A DNA stretch of 64,000 nt, taken from positions 3,092,501 through 3,156,500 of the forward strand of contig NZ_CP115768.1 in NCBI RefSeq assembly GCF_027912835.1, read 5' to 3'. Both the position numbers and the translations under genes were made by a program. The notes under the pieces were generated by a model, which saw only the letters and a list, made by a program, of their open reading frames with translations, did no database searches and was not told where the DNA came from. Positions 46,194 to 55,647 of the stretch are shown here, one piece after another (positions within the stretch are counted from its first letter, which is position 1; each line of letters opens with the position of its first letter). The DNA is from Paracoccus sediminicola. Lineage in GTDB: Bacteria; Pseudomonadota; Alphaproteobacteria; Rhodobacterales; Rhodobacteraceae.

Positions 46194-47258
46194 ATGGATC
46201 GCCCACCCGTCACCCATATCGTGCTGATCGACGGCACTTTCGCCTCTCTGATGGAAGGCCGACACTCGAATATCGGAAATATTTACAGGATGTTGCGACC
46301 CATGCGCGGTGCCTCCCTCCGGGTGCGCTACGCCGCCGGGCAACAGCTCGAAGCGTGGGGCAGCTTGCTGGGAATCGCCATGGGTCACGGCATGGGCGCG
46401 CGCATCCGCGACAGCTATGGCTGGCTCGCTTCGGGCTACCGGCCCGGCGACCGGATCTTCCTGCTCGGCTATTCGCGCGGTGCCTTCGCCGTCCGCTCCC
46501 TCGCCGCAATGATCGGCCGAGTCGGGCTCCTCCGCCATGACGCAGCCACGTCGCGCAATATACGCTCGGTCTGGCGCATGTATCGCGACGGGGGCGACGG
46601 TGGTCTGCGCGCCGATTTCCGCAGCCGCTTCTGCCATGATACGGCCCCGATCGAGATGGTCGGGGTTTTCGACACAGTCATGGCGCTGGGCATCCGTCTG
46701 CCGCTGTTCTGGATGCTGACCGAACCGCGCTTCCGCTTTCACGACCAGCATCTCGGCCATGATGTGCGCCGCGGCGTGCAGGCGCTGGCGCTGAACGAAA
46801 ATCGTGCCGCCTATCGGCCGATCCTGTGGAACAGCGCCGAGCATCCGCCGGGCGCCATCACACAGATGTGGTTCCGCGGCTTCCATTCCGATATCGGCGG
46901 CCAGCTCTGGCGGAACGATGCCGCGCGTCCGCTGGCCAATATCCCTCTGGTCTGGATGCTGGAACAGGCGGAAGAGGCGGGGATGCCACTGCCCGAAGGC
47001 TGGCGTTGCTGGTTCCGCCGCGACGCCGACGCGCCGCCGGTCGGCAATTGGCGTGGCTGGGGCAAGGCCTTCCTGGCCCGCGGTCCCCGTGTGGCAGGGC
47101 TGGATGAAAGCGAGGCGCTGCATGTCTCGGTCGCGCGCCCCTATGACGGTCCGGCGGTGCTGGCAGGCCATCTCGCGCCGCTGGCCGAAGATGTCGGGGG
47201 CCGCCGCGCCAAGCGACGCGACCGCTACCTGCGCCGCGCCGGACAAACCCATCACTGA
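46194..47258 (+). CDS. DUF2235 domain alpha/beta hydrolase-like protein
   Basis: A 354-residue protein of the DUF2235 family (T6SS phospholipase effector-like domain family, here stand-alone). An N-terminal HIVLIDGTFASLMEGRHSN resembles the FDGT start of the family, the nucleophile elbow is LLGYSRGAF, and VGVFDTVMALG and FHSDIGG supply the Asp/His regions. No signal peptide, VgrG or PAAR genes are nearby, so an effector role is not supported; intracellular versions are of unknown function. The start has no visible ribosome site. It is convergent with metF across a 361-bp spacer. Confidence 0.85.
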   Translation: MDRPPVTHIVLIDGTFASLMEGRHSNIGNIYRMLRPMRGASLRVRYAAGQQLEAWGSLLGIAMGHGMGARIRDSYGWLASGYRPGDRIFLLGYSRGAFAVRSLAAMIGRVGLLRHDAATSRNIRSVWRMYRDGGDGGLRADFRSRFCHDTAPIEMVGVFDTVMALGIRLPLFWMLTEPRFRFHDQHLGHDVRRGVQALALNENRAAYRPILWNSAEHPPGAITQMWFRGFHSDIGGQLWRNDAARPLANIPLVWMLEQAEEAGMPLPEGWRCWFRRDADAPPVGNWRGWGKAFLARGPRVAGLDESEALHVSVARPYDGPAVLAGHLAPLAEDVGGRRAKRRDRYLRRAGQTHH

Positions 47259-47619
47259 CCATGAGCGGAAGCCGGGATACCGCGCGACCGGCCCAACTGG
47301 GCGCGGGCAGGGCGCCCGGATCGGCGAGCCGTTTGCCGGACGAAATGACCGCGAACCCACTGGCCGAGAGGGATGAGCTGCATCCGCGCCCGACATCCGC
47401 GCGGGTCAATCGTCATGCGCGATCCGGAGAAAGAAGCACCGAGGTTATCATTGGCTAAACGCGCCGCGCTTTCTGGGCATCGCGCGTTTCGTCCGCCATG
47501 ACCTAACATCGCCTCTGCGTCGCCCAGACGGCGCGGCGACCCGACCCAGGCGCGGCTTTCAGGCCAGATCCCGCGCCAGTTGGAAGCACTTCCCCGACGG
47601 GCTCAGGCGGCGAGCGGGC
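47259..47619. other. 361-bp spacer between DUF2235 gene and metF
   Basis: No confident gene. A 65-codon frame begins at an ATG (47261) 2 nt after the DUF2235 stop, and an 85-codon minus-strand frame (47252-47509) crosses the spacer and contains SAARLANDNLGASF. Both are Arg/Ala-rich, lack ribosome sites and match no family I know. The minus-strand frame would gain a more natural start (MADETRDAQKARR) with a one-base shift, so it could be a decayed small gene. Confidence 0.35.
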
Positions 47620-47631
47620 TCAGGCGGCGAG
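47598..47631. repeat. 17-bp tandem duplication at the metF 3' end
   Basis: CGGGCTCAGGCGGCGAG occurs twice in immediate succession (47598-47614 and 47615-47631). The second copy contains the metF stop codon, so the last few codons plus stop are repeated just downstream of the gene. It is a slipped-strand type duplication. Confidence 0.9.
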
Positions 47632-48477
47632 GCCGTTCGCCGTGACACCCAGTTCGCGGCAGACGGCGAGCGTCAGGTCGGGCTTGTTCAGCGTGTAGAA
47701 ATGCAGATGCCCGACGCCATCATCAAGCAGATCGCGGCAGAGCTTGACGCAAAGCTCCTCGGCCAGGGCCTGCTCGCCCTCGGGCCCGGCTTCTTCGAAC
47801 GCCTCGACCGCCCAATCCGGCACCGAGGTGCCGCAGCTCTCGGCGAATTTGCGTGCGCCCTTCCAGCTCTGGATCGGCAGGATACCGGGCAGCACCGGCG
47901 CGTCGATTCCTGCGGCGGCGCAGGCATCGCGAAAACGGAAGAACGTTTCGGCGTCGAAAAAGAACTGGGTGATTGCCGAAGACGCGCCCGCCTCGATCTT
48001 GCGCTTGAGGAAGGACACATCGGCCGCGTTGGAGCCGCCGGAATCCGGATGCGGCTCGGGATAGGCGCCGGCGCGAATGGTCATGTCGCCGCGCGCAGCG
48101 ATCGCCTCGATCAGTTCGACAGACGACGCGAAACCATCGGGATGCGCCTCCCATCGCTGCTGCCCCTTTGGGGCATCGCCGCGCAGCGCCACGATTTCCC
48201 GCACGCCGGACTCGGCATAGGCATCCACGATCTCCATCGTTTCGGCGCGGCTGGCATCGACGCAGGTCAGATGCGCCGCGACATTCAGCCCGTAATGGTT
48301 CGACAGCGCCGTCACCGCCTCATGGGTCAGCTTGCGCGTTGTCCCGCCCGCGCCATAGGTCACCGACACGAAATCCGGATGCAGCGGCGACAGGGCGCGC
48401 GCCGTGTCCCACAGCCGGAAGGAGGCATCCAGATTGCGCGGAGGAAAGAACTCGAAACTGACAGCGGGCGTATTCAT
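47620..48477 (-). CDS. metF: Methylenetetrahydrofolate reductase
   Basis: A 285-residue FAD-dependent TIM barrel that reduces 5,10-methylene-THF to 5-methyl-THF for methionine synthesis. SFEFFPPRN carries the catalytic Glu, VTYGAGG, HLTC and ALRGD are all present, with QFFFDAETFF and LPGILPI later. The start at 48477 gives MNTPAVSFEFFPP. It is divergent from metR with 84 bp between starts, the classic MetR-regulated arrangement. Confidence 0.96.
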   Translation of the reverse strand: MNTPAVSFEFFPPRNLDASFRLWDTARALSPLHPDFVSVTYGAGGTTRKLTHEAVTALSNHYGLNVAAHLTCVDASRAETMEIVDAYAESGVREIVALRGDAPKGQQRWEAHPDGFASSVELIEAIAARGDMTIRAGAYPEPHPDSGGSNAADVSFLKRKIEAGASSAITQFFFDAETFFRFRDACAAAGIDAPVLPGILPIQSWKGARKFAESCGTSVPDWAVEAFEEAGPEGEQALAEELCVKLCRDLLDDGVGHLHFYTLNKPDLTLAVCRELGVTANGLAA

Positions 48478-48522
48478 TATGGGATTCCTTTTTCTCGCGC
48501 TCTTGTGCCACGCGCGGCGGCG

Positions 48523-48535
48523 TGAGACAAATTCA
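48523..48535. promoter_or_regulatory. Candidate LysR-type site in the metF-metR region
   Basis: TGAGACAAATTCA is a 13-bp T-N11-A dyad with TGA/TCA ends, the MetR-like LTTR pattern, located between the divergent metF and metR genes. It is a weak match and other ATTCAT/ATGAAA pairs lie nearby. Confidence 0.3.
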
Positions 48536-48561
48536 TAATCCGCATGATTTTCATGAGAGCG

Positions 48562-49473
48562 ATGCATCTAGAGCTGCGCCATCTTCGCACCGTCCGCGCC
48601 ATCCATGAACAGGGCGGGCTCGCCCGCGCGGCTGAAATGCTGAACATCACCCAGTCGGCGCTGTCCCATCAGGTCAAGGCGCTGGAGGATCAGGTCGGGG
48701 TCGAGTTGTTCGTGCGCCGCGCGCGTCCGATGCGGCTTTCGGCGGCGGGAATGCGGCTCTTGCGGCTGGCAGAGCAGGTTATCCCGCTGATCGAGGCTGC
48801 CGAGGCCGAGCTGCGCGGGGTGGAGGCGGGCCGGGTGGGCCAGTTGCATATCGCCCTGGAATGCCATGCTTGTTTCGACTGGCTTCTGCCGGTGCTCGAC
48901 CAGTTTCGCCGGACATTCCCCGAGGTCGATCTGGATATTCGCCAGCGCCTCGCCTTTGCCGCGCTGCCCGCTCTCCAGCGGGAAGAGGTGGATCTGGTCG
49001 TCTCGATGGACCCCGAGGATCTGGCGGGGATCCGGTTCGAGGGGCTGTTCGACTATGCGCCGACGCTGGTTGTTTCCGCCGGGCATTCGCTGGTCGCAAA
49101 AGGCTTTGCCACGCCCGGGGATCTCGCCGATGAAAGCCTGATCGTCTATCCGATGGACCGCGAACGGCTGGATGTGTTTTCGCAATTCCTCTCTCCCGCC
49201 GGGGTCGAGCCGCGCGAGATACGGCAGGTGGAGCTGACCGATGTGGCGCTGATGCTGGTCGCGGCGGGGCGCGGTGTCGCGGTGATGCCCGACTGGGTGT
49301 TGCGCCGCCATGCCGGCAACCCCGAGCTGGCGTTTCTGCGGCTCGGCCCCGAGGGGATGCGGCGGCGGGTCTATGCGGCGGCGCGCGAGGGCGATCTCGC
49401 GCAGCCCTATATGCAGCATTTCCTGCGCCTCGCCCGGACAGAGGGGGTGCGGGTCAAGCGGCCGCTGACCTGA
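48562..49473 (+). CDS. metR: LysR-family regulator MetR
   Basis: A 303-residue LTTR. The HTH (residues 1-60) reads LELRHLRTVRAIHEQGGLARAAEMLNITQSALSHQVKALEDQVG, followed by a MetR-type effector domain with ALECHACFDWLLPVLDQF and GRGVAVMPDWVL. MetR activates methionine genes with homocysteine as co-effector. I choose the ATG at 48562 because homologues begin MHLExRHLR; upstream in-frame ATGs at 48544 and 48553 would add only a few residues. It is divergent from metF. Confidence 0.92.
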   Translation: MHLELRHLRTVRAIHEQGGLARAAEMLNITQSALSHQVKALEDQVGVELFVRRARPMRLSAAGMRLLRLAEQVIPLIEAAEAELRGVEAGRVGQLHIALECHACFDWLLPVLDQFRRTFPEVDLDIRQRLAFAALPALQREEVDLVVSMDPEDLAGIRFEGLFDYAPTLVVSAGHSLVAKGFATPGDLADESLIVYPMDRERLDVFSQFLSPAGVEPREIRQVELTDVALMLVAAGRGVAVMPDWVLRRHAGNPELAFLRLGPEGMRRRVYAAAREGDLAQPYMQHFLRLARTEGVRVKRPLT

Positions 49474-49564
49474 ACGGGGCGGCGCGGGCAATTGCAGCCT
49501 ATGGCTTCCCTTTGCAAGCCAATCGCCCTAAACCCCCGCCAAACCGAGTTGCAGGAGCTGCGCG

Positions 49565-50353
49565 ATGCCGAGCGCCAATATGAACGTGATGATCAAGGCT
49601 GCCCGCAAGGCGGGGCGCGGCCTGGTCAAGGATTTCCGCGAGGTCGAAAATCTCCAGGTCAGCGTGAAGGGTGCAGGCGATTTCGTCAGCCGCGCCGACC
49701 GCGAGGCCGAAAAGATCATCAAGGAAGAGCTGCGCGGCGCGCGTCCAAATTACGGCTGGGTCGGCGAGGAAAGCCCGGCCGAGGCGGGTGAGGACCCGAC
49801 CCGCCGCTGGATCGTCGATCCGCTGGACGGGACCACGAATTTCCTGCACGGCCTGCCGCATTGGGCGGTCTCGATCGCGCTGGAACATAAGGGAGAGATC
49901 GTTGCCGCGGTGGTGTTCGATGCCGCCAAGGATGAGCTGTACACGGCCGAAAAGGGTGGTGGCGCCTGGATGAACGGCCAGCGCCTGCGCGTGTCGGGAA
50001 GGCGGCAGATGATCGAATCGATCTTCGCCACCGGTGTTCCCTTCGGCGGGCGCGGCACGCTGCCCGCGACGCTGAAGGATCTGGCCCGGCTGATGCCGCT
50101 GACCGCCGGGGTGCGGCGCTTTGGCGCGGCCTCGCTGGATCTGGCCTATGTCGCGGCGGGCCGGTTCGACGGCTATTGGGAGCGCGGCGTGCAGCCCTGG
50201 GACGTGGCGGCGGGCATCCTGCTGGTCAAGGAAGCCGGCGGTTTCGTCGAGGCGATCCGTGGCGAGGGTCCGGTGGTCGATGCGGGGAATATCGTATGCG
50301 CCAACGCTCAGCTCTTCAGCCAGTTCGCCGAGATCGTGCGGAGCCGGGACTGA
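49565..50353 (+). CDS. suhB: Inositol monophosphatase family protein SuhB
   Basis: A 262-residue Mg-dependent phosphatase. Metal-binding motifs are GEES, WIVDPLDGTTNFLHG and QPWDVAAG. Besides hydrolysing inositol phosphate, SuhB joins the ribosomal RNA antitermination complex in E. coli; which role dominates here is unknown. The start has a GCAGGAG site. Its stop shares an A with the ATG of ybgC (TGATG), beginning the ybgC-tol-pal unit, as in many alphaproteobacteria. Confidence 0.93.
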   Translation: MPSANMNVMIKAARKAGRGLVKDFREVENLQVSVKGAGDFVSRADREAEKIIKEELRGARPNYGWVGEESPAEAGEDPTRRWIVDPLDGTTNFLHGLPHWAVSIALEHKGEIVAAVVFDAAKDELYTAEKGGGAWMNGQRLRVSGRRQMIESIFATGVPFGGRGTLPATLKDLARLMPLTAGVRRFGAASLDLAYVAAGRFDGYWERGVQPWDVAAGILLVKEAGGFVEAIRGEGPVVDAGNIVCANAQLFSQFAEIVRSRD

Positions 50354-50742
50354 TGCATCGCTGGCCGGTCCGGGTCTATTACGAAGACACCGACCTGGCG
50401 GGGATCGTCTATTACGCCAATTATCTGAAATTCATCGAGCGCGCCCGCACCGAGTGGATCCGCGAGATGGGCATCGACCAGTCGGCGCTGAAGGCGACGG
50501 ACGGGCTGGTCTTTGCCGTGCGCCGTGTCGAGGCGGATTACCTGGCGCCCGCGCTGTTCGACGATGCGCTGATCGTGACCACCGCTGCCGAGCGGATCAC
50601 CCCGGCAAGGATCGAGCTTGTGCAGCAGGTTCTGCGCGATGATGCGGTGCTTTTTTCGGCCAAGGTGACGCTGGCCTGTCTCGGCCCCGATATGCGCCCG
50701 CGCCGTCTGCCCGGCGAACTCGCGCAACTCATGCGAAGTTGA
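50353..50742 (+). CDS. ybgC: Tol-Pal associated acyl-CoA thioesterase YbgC
   Basis: A 129-residue single hotdog-fold thioesterase. The active-site block is YYEDTDLAGIVYYANYLKFIERARTE with the catalytic Asp of TDLAG, followed by VRRVEADYLAPA. YbgC acts on short-chain acyl-CoA or on the acyl carrier protein and is co-inherited with tolQRA. The start is coupled to suhB. The following gap (85 nt) contains weak -35 TTGGTC (50754) and -10 TAGAAG (50778), so tolQ may also have its own promoter. Confidence 0.93.
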   Translation: MHRWPVRVYYEDTDLAGIVYYANYLKFIERARTEWIREMGIDQSALKATDGLVFAVRRVEADYLAPALFDDALIVTTAAERITPARIELVQQVLRDDAVLFSAKVTLACLGPDMRPRRLPGELAQLMRS

Positions 50743-50827
50743 ACGGCATTTCGTTGGTCGCCGCCTGCGAGTTCTGCTAGAAGGCCCGCCAAAGGCTGGA
50801 AACCGGCCGCGGAGCTACGGGCAGATC

Positions 50828-51502
<675 letters not shown>

Positions 51503-51505
51503 GCC

Positions 51506-51955
51506 ATGCAGGTGCAGTCGCGCAACCGGCCCGGACGCCGCGGACGCAGCCGCCGCCAGCCCATGGCCGAGATCAACGTCACGCCTTTCGTCGACGTGAT
51601 GCTGGTGCTGCTGGTGATCTTCATGGTGGCCGCGCCCCTTCTGACCGTGGGCGTGCCGCTGCAACTGCCCGACAGTGCCGCCAATGCCGTCGCTGCCGAG
51701 CCGCAAGAGCCGCTGACCGTGTCGGTGCCGGCCGAGGGGCCGCTGATGCTCATGGAAGACAGCGTGGCGGAAGATCAGCTTGTCACCCGGCTGCGCGAAA
51801 TGGCCGAAGGGCGTCAATCGACCAAGATCTTCCTGCGCGCGGACGGTTCGATTCCCTATGCCCGCGTCGTTCAGGTGATGGGTGCGCTGAACGCAGCCGG
51901 GTTCAACGATATCGTGCTGGTGACCGACACTGGCGGGCCGCGGATGGACGGCTGA
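51506..51955 (+). CDS. tolR: Tol-Pal protein TolR
   Basis: A 149-residue ExbD/TolR protein. Its single transmembrane helix follows AEINVTPFVDVMLVLLVIFM and contains the essential proton-relay Asp (VTPFVD). The periplasmic domain ends with a beta-strand DGSIPYARVVQVMGALNAAGF. The basic N-terminus RNRPGRRGRSRRQ is positive-inside. It overlaps neither neighbour (gaps of 3 and 4 nt). Confidence 0.95.
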   Translation: MQVQSRNRPGRRGRSRRQPMAEINVTPFVDVMLVLLVIFMVAAPLLTVGVPLQLPDSAANAVAAEPQEPLTVSVPAEGPLMLMEDSVAEDQLVTRLREMAEGRQSTKIFLRADGSIPYARVVQVMGALNAAGFNDIVLVTDTGGPRMDG

Positions 51956-51959
51956 TCCG

Positions 51960-53732
51960 ATGCTGGATCCTCATGAGATCGACCGCGAGCACAGGCGGGA
52001 CCGGGCAGAGCGCGTCGGTTTCTGGGTGTCTGGCGTCACCCATACCGGGCTGGTGCTGTGGGCGGCGATCGGCGGCGCGCTGTTCGCCGCGCGAGAGAAC
52101 CCGCCGCAGCAGGTCACCGAGGTGGTGACGATCTCGGCCGAGGATTTCGAAGAGCTGGCCGCGCGGTCGCGTGGTGCTGGCCCGGTCGGTCAGGCCGATG
52201 GCGAGGCGCCCGAGCAGCCCGAGGCGCCCGGCGACACCACCGCGCCCGAGGGGCCGGATCTGGCGCTGGATGTGCCTCAGCCTGACAGCACCGCGACGAC
52301 CCTGCCGGAGCCCGCGACCACGGCCGAACCTGCGCCGGATCTGAGCGAGGTCGAAAACCAGACCCCGCCGGTCGATGTGGCAACGCTCGCGCCCGAACCC
52401 GCGCAGCCTGATGATGCTGCGGATTCAGCGCCGGAGACGCCCGAGGCCGAGACCGCCCCCGAGACCGAGGCTCCGGCCCGTCCCGATGCTCCCGCGGTGA
52501 CCGAGCAACCCGAAGCGCCGCCCGTGTCGGAGCTGGCGCTGACCCGGTCTTTGCCTCCGCCGGACCGTCCCGAGGGGCTTCGAGAGGCGGTGCTCGCGGC
52601 CCGTGAAGCCGCCGAGGCCGAGGCAGAGGCGCGCGCCGAAGCAGAGGCCCAGGCGGAGGCGCAGCGTCTTGCCGAGGCCGAAGAGCGGGCCGAGGCGGAG
52701 CGTCAAGCCGCCGCAGCCGAAGCCGAACGGCGGGAGCAGGAGCGACTGGCCTCGGAAGCAGCCGCGCGGGAAGCCGAAGAGCGTCGTCTCGCCGAGGAGC
52801 GCGCCCGCCAAGAGGCCGAGCGGCAGGCGGCAGCCGAAGCCGCCGAAGCCGAGCGCCTTGCCGCCGAGCGGGCCGAACAGGAACGTCTTGCCGCAGAGGC
52901 GCGCCGCCGCGAGGAAGAGCGGCTGGAAGAGGAACGCCGCCGCGCCGAGGCCGAGCGTCAGGCAGAACAAGAACGCCGTGCGGAAGAAGCGCGCCGAGCC
53001 GAAGAAGAACGCCGTCGTCAGGCCGAGGCCGCACGCCGCGAGGAAGCGGAGAGGGAAGCGGAAAGGATCGCCCGCGAAGCCCGCGAGCGCGAAGCCGAGG
53101 CAGCGCGCGCCCGCGCCGAAGCTGAACTCGCCCGCGAGGACGATCTCGCAGAACGCCTCGCCGAGATTGAACGGCTTCAACGCGAGGCGGCGAATGCGCA
53201 GGAGGCCACGCCGAGCCCCGTGGATGGGAACGCTCCGGAGGGCACGGGCGAAGGCGGCGGCTCGGATGTGCTGACAGATGCGCTGAACGAGGCGGGTGCC
53301 TCGGCGATTCAGGCGGATGTGCTGGACGATGCGCTCGCCGATGCAATGGGCGAGACGCGACCCTCGGAAATCGAGCGCGGCGAATCGGTGGAGATCGCCT
53401 CGGTGCCGATGACCGAAGCCGAAAAAGACGGGTTCCGCGACGCGGTCCAGAGCTGTTGGACACCGGATAACCTGTCCCTCGACGCCGCTGCGATGCGCGT
53501 CGTGGTCGGTTTCGAGATGGACCGCGATGGGATGCCCGATCCCGACAGCTTCCGCATCGTTGACAATCCGCAACCCGATCCGGACCGGGACCGCGCCTTT
53601 GAGGCAGCGCGTCGCGCCGTGATCCGCTGCGCCGCCGAGCAGGGCGGCTATGATCTGCCCGAAGACAAATATTACGAGTGGGACGATGTCGAGATGACAT
53701 TCACCCCGGATGGTGTCGAAGGGTTCGAATGA
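51960..53732 (+). CDS. tolA: Tol-Pal linker protein TolA, extended
   Basis: A 590-residue protein spanning the periplasm. A transmembrane helix lies at about 19-43, an Ala/Pro/Glu-rich linker to about 205, a very long highly charged coiled-coil (about 206-415, repeated Glu-Arg-Ala-Glu-type heptads), then an Ala/Gly linker and a globular C-terminal domain (about 455-590) with Cys pairs in AVQSCWTP and VIRCAAEQ. E. coli TolA has 421 residues, so this version is longer mainly in the linker and coil. The reading frame overlaps tolB by ATGA. Long antisense frames here are artefacts of repetitive GC-rich sequence. Confidence 0.93.
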   Translation: MLDPHEIDREHRRDRAERVGFWVSGVTHTGLVLWAAIGGALFAARENPPQQVTEVVTISAEDFEELAARSRGAGPVGQADGEAPEQPEAPGDTTAPEGPDLALDVPQPDSTATTLPEPATTAEPAPDLSEVENQTPPVDVATLAPEPAQPDDAADSAPETPEAETAPETEAPARPDAPAVTEQPEAPPVSELALTRSLPPPDRPEGLREAVLAAREAAEAEAEARAEAEAQAEAQRLAEAEERAEAERQAAAAEAERREQERLASEAAAREAEERRLAEERARQEAERQAAAEAAEAERLAAERAEQERLAAEARRREEERLEEERRRAEAERQAEQERRAEEARRAEEERRRQAEAARREEAEREAERIAREAREREAEAARARAEAELAREDDLAERLAEIERLQREAANAQEATPSPVDGNAPEGTGEGGGSDVLTDALNEAGASAIQADVLDDALADAMGETRPSEIERGESVEIASVPMTEAEKDGFRDAVQSCWTPDNLSLDAAAMRVVVGFEMDRDGMPDPDSFRIVDNPQPDPDRDRAFEAARRAVIRCAAEQGGYDLPEDKYYEWDDVEMTFTPDGVEGFE

Positions 53733-55063
53733 CGGGTTTCCTGCGCAAATTGGTGGCGCTAGCCACTCTGGGTCTGGCGTCCTTCCTGACCCTGCCGCAG
53801 AACGCGGCGGCACAGGACGAGCCGCTGCGCATCGAAATCACCGAGGGTGTGTCCCGCCCGATGCCGGTGGCGCTGCGCATCGAGGGCGGCCCGACCGCCG
53901 GGGATCTGGCACAGGACATCGCCTCGGTCGTCGCCGCAGATCTGCGCGGCACCGGGCTGTTCGAGATCGCCACGCCCGAGGATGCACCCGAAACGAGCTT
54001 TAACGCCGCCATCGATTATGTCGGCTGGAAGGCGACCGAGGTCGAGGCCTTGGTGACAGCCGTGATCCGGATCGAGGAGGACGCGCTTTCCGTCCGGTTC
54101 CGTCTGTTCGACGTGTTTGCCGGACAGCCGCTCGGTGACGGCATCCAGTTCGAGGCGCCGCGCGAGGGGTGGCGGCGGATGGCGCATAAGCTTGCCGATC
54201 AGGTCTATACGCGGCTCACCGGAGAGGCGCCCTATTTCGACAGCCGCATCGCCTTTATCGGCGAAAGCGGCCCGGCGACGCGGCGGATCAAGCGCGTCGG
54301 CGTGATGGATTATGACGGCGCCGGGGTGAAATGGCTGACCGGAAAGGATGATCTGGCTCTGTCTCCGCGATTCTCGCCTGATGGGCAGACGGTGCTTTAC
54401 ACCAGCTTTGCCGCCGGGATGCCGCAGATCATGGCCTTGGATATCGACACTGTGGATGCCACGCCGCTGACGAACGACCCTCAGGCCATGAGCTTTGCGC
54501 CGCGCTATTCGCCTGACGGACGCTGGATCGCCTTCTCGCGCGAGACCGGGGGCAATACCGATATCTGGATCATGGACGTGTCCAATCCGCGATTCGTGAA
54601 GCGGCTGACCAACGGCCCGGCGATCGACACCGCGCCGTCATGGTCACCCGATGGGCAGCGCATCGTCTTTGAAAGCGATCGCTCCGGCAACTCGCAGCTT
54701 TACGTGATGCGCGCCGACGGAGCCGAGGTAACGCGGATCAGCTTTGGCAATGGCGGCGGGGGATATGGCGAGCCGGCCTGGTCTCCGCGCGGAGATCGGA
54801 TCGCCTTCACCCGCAGCGGCAAGACCGGCTCGGCCATCGGCGTGATGCGCCCCGACGGCTCGGGCGAGCGTCTGCTGACCGAGGGCGAAACCGACAGCGG
54901 TCCGAGCTGGGCACCGAACGGGCGTGTGTTGATCTTCACACGCTCTGGCGGCGAAGACGCGACGCCGAGGTTGCATTCTGTAGACATAACGGGGCGAAAC
55001 ATGCGACCTGTGGCGCTGAATGACGCGGCATCCGACCCTGCCTGGGGTCCGCTGCTGCCGTGA
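53729..55063 (+). CDS. tolB: Tol-Pal periplasmic beta-propeller TolB
   Basis: A 444-residue protein with signal peptide MTGFLRKLVALATLGLASFL ending near NAAAQDEP. The N-terminal domain (residues 30-160) is followed by a six-bladed propeller with repeated SPDG/FSPDGQ turns: ALSPRFSPDGQTVLYTS, FAPRYSPDGRWIAFSR, DTAPSWSPDGQRIVFES. TolB binds Pal and releases it on TolA pulling. The ATG at 53729 is in the tolA stop overlap. The pal gene follows after 20 nt. Confidence 0.96.
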   Translation: MTGFLRKLVALATLGLASFLTLPQNAAAQDEPLRIEITEGVSRPMPVALRIEGGPTAGDLAQDIASVVAADLRGTGLFEIATPEDAPETSFNAAIDYVGWKATEVEALVTAVIRIEEDALSVRFRLFDVFAGQPLGDGIQFEAPREGWRRMAHKLADQVYTRLTGEAPYFDSRIAFIGESGPATRRIKRVGVMDYDGAGVKWLTGKDDLALSPRFSPDGQTVLYTSFAAGMPQIMALDIDTVDATPLTNDPQAMSFAPRYSPDGRWIAFSRETGGNTDIWIMDVSNPRFVKRLTNGPAIDTAPSWSPDGQRIVFESDRSGNSQLYVMRADGAEVTRISFGNGGGGYGEPAWSPRGDRIAFTRSGKTGSAIGVMRPDGSGERLLTEGETDSGPSWAPNGRVLIFTRSGGEDATPRLHSVDITGRNMRPVALNDAASDPAWGPLLP

Positions 55064-55083
55064 ACAGTCCGAGGAACAGACAG

Positions 55084-55647
55084 ATGCGAGTGACCTTGAC
55101 GACGATCGCTGCCGTGGCGGTGCTGTCGGCGTGCGATATGCCCGGTGACCGGCAGATCGTCTCTGCACCCGTGACCGACAACTATGTGACGGGGCCTGGT
55201 GGCGTGGCCGTCTATCGGGGCGATGTGAATGTGGCCGGGCAGCGTCTGCCGGGCGATCCGGTGCCGGTCGCGCCCGACCCGGGGACCGAATTCGCGGCGG
55301 TGGGCGACACGGTGTATTTCGAAGAAACTCAGGCCACCTTATCCGACGATGCCCGTCAGACGCTGACCCGCCAGGCGGCGTGGCTGGCGCAGAACCAGGG
55401 CGCGCGGGCCACGGTCGAAGGCCATGCCGACGAACCCGGCACCAGTGAATTCAACCTCGCCCTCGGCGCGCGGCGCGCGACCTCGGTCCGCGAATACCTC
55501 GTGTCGAAAGGTGTCGAGGCCGGGCGGATCAGCACCGTATCCTATGGCAAGGAACGTCCGGCATCGATCTGCGCGTCCGAGGCATCTTGCCTGGCGCGAA
55601 ACCGCCGCGCCGTGACCGTCGTCCAGCAGAGCCAAGCAGGCGTCTGA
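55084..55647 (+). CDS. pal: Peptidoglycan-associated lipoprotein Pal
   Basis: A 187-residue outer-membrane lipoprotein. The signal ends with the lipobox LSAC (Cys17). After a short linker comes an OmpA-C domain with YFEETQATLSDDARQTL, the meso-DAP-binding NLALGARRATSVREYLVSKGV and GKERPASICASEASCLARNRRAV. I choose ATG 55084 over the overlapping GTG 55060 because it has a GAGGAA site and gives a typical signal peptide; the GTG would add eight residues. Its stop overlaps cpoB (TGATG). Confidence 0.95.
   Translation: MRVTLTTIAAVAVLSACDMPGDRQIVSAPVTDNYVTGPGGVAVYRGDVNVAGQRLPGDPVPVAPDPGTEFAAVGDTVYFEETQATLSDDARQTLTRQAAWLAQNQGARATVEGHADEPGTSEFNLALGARRATSVREYLVSKGVEAGRISTVSYGKERPASICASEASCLARNRRAVTVVQQSQAGV

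Noticed and set aside
46194..47258. DUF2235 protein as a type VI secretion effector
   Set aside because: No VgrG, PAAR, Hcp or immunity gene is nearby and the protein has no delivery domain, so only a hydrolase-like fold is claimed.
52114..53813. Two long minus-strand frames (528 and 462 codons) opposite tolA
   Set aside because: Produced by the repetitive Glu-Ala-Arg codons of the TolA coil; composition is Arg/Pro or Leu/Gly/Phe repeats without any known domain.
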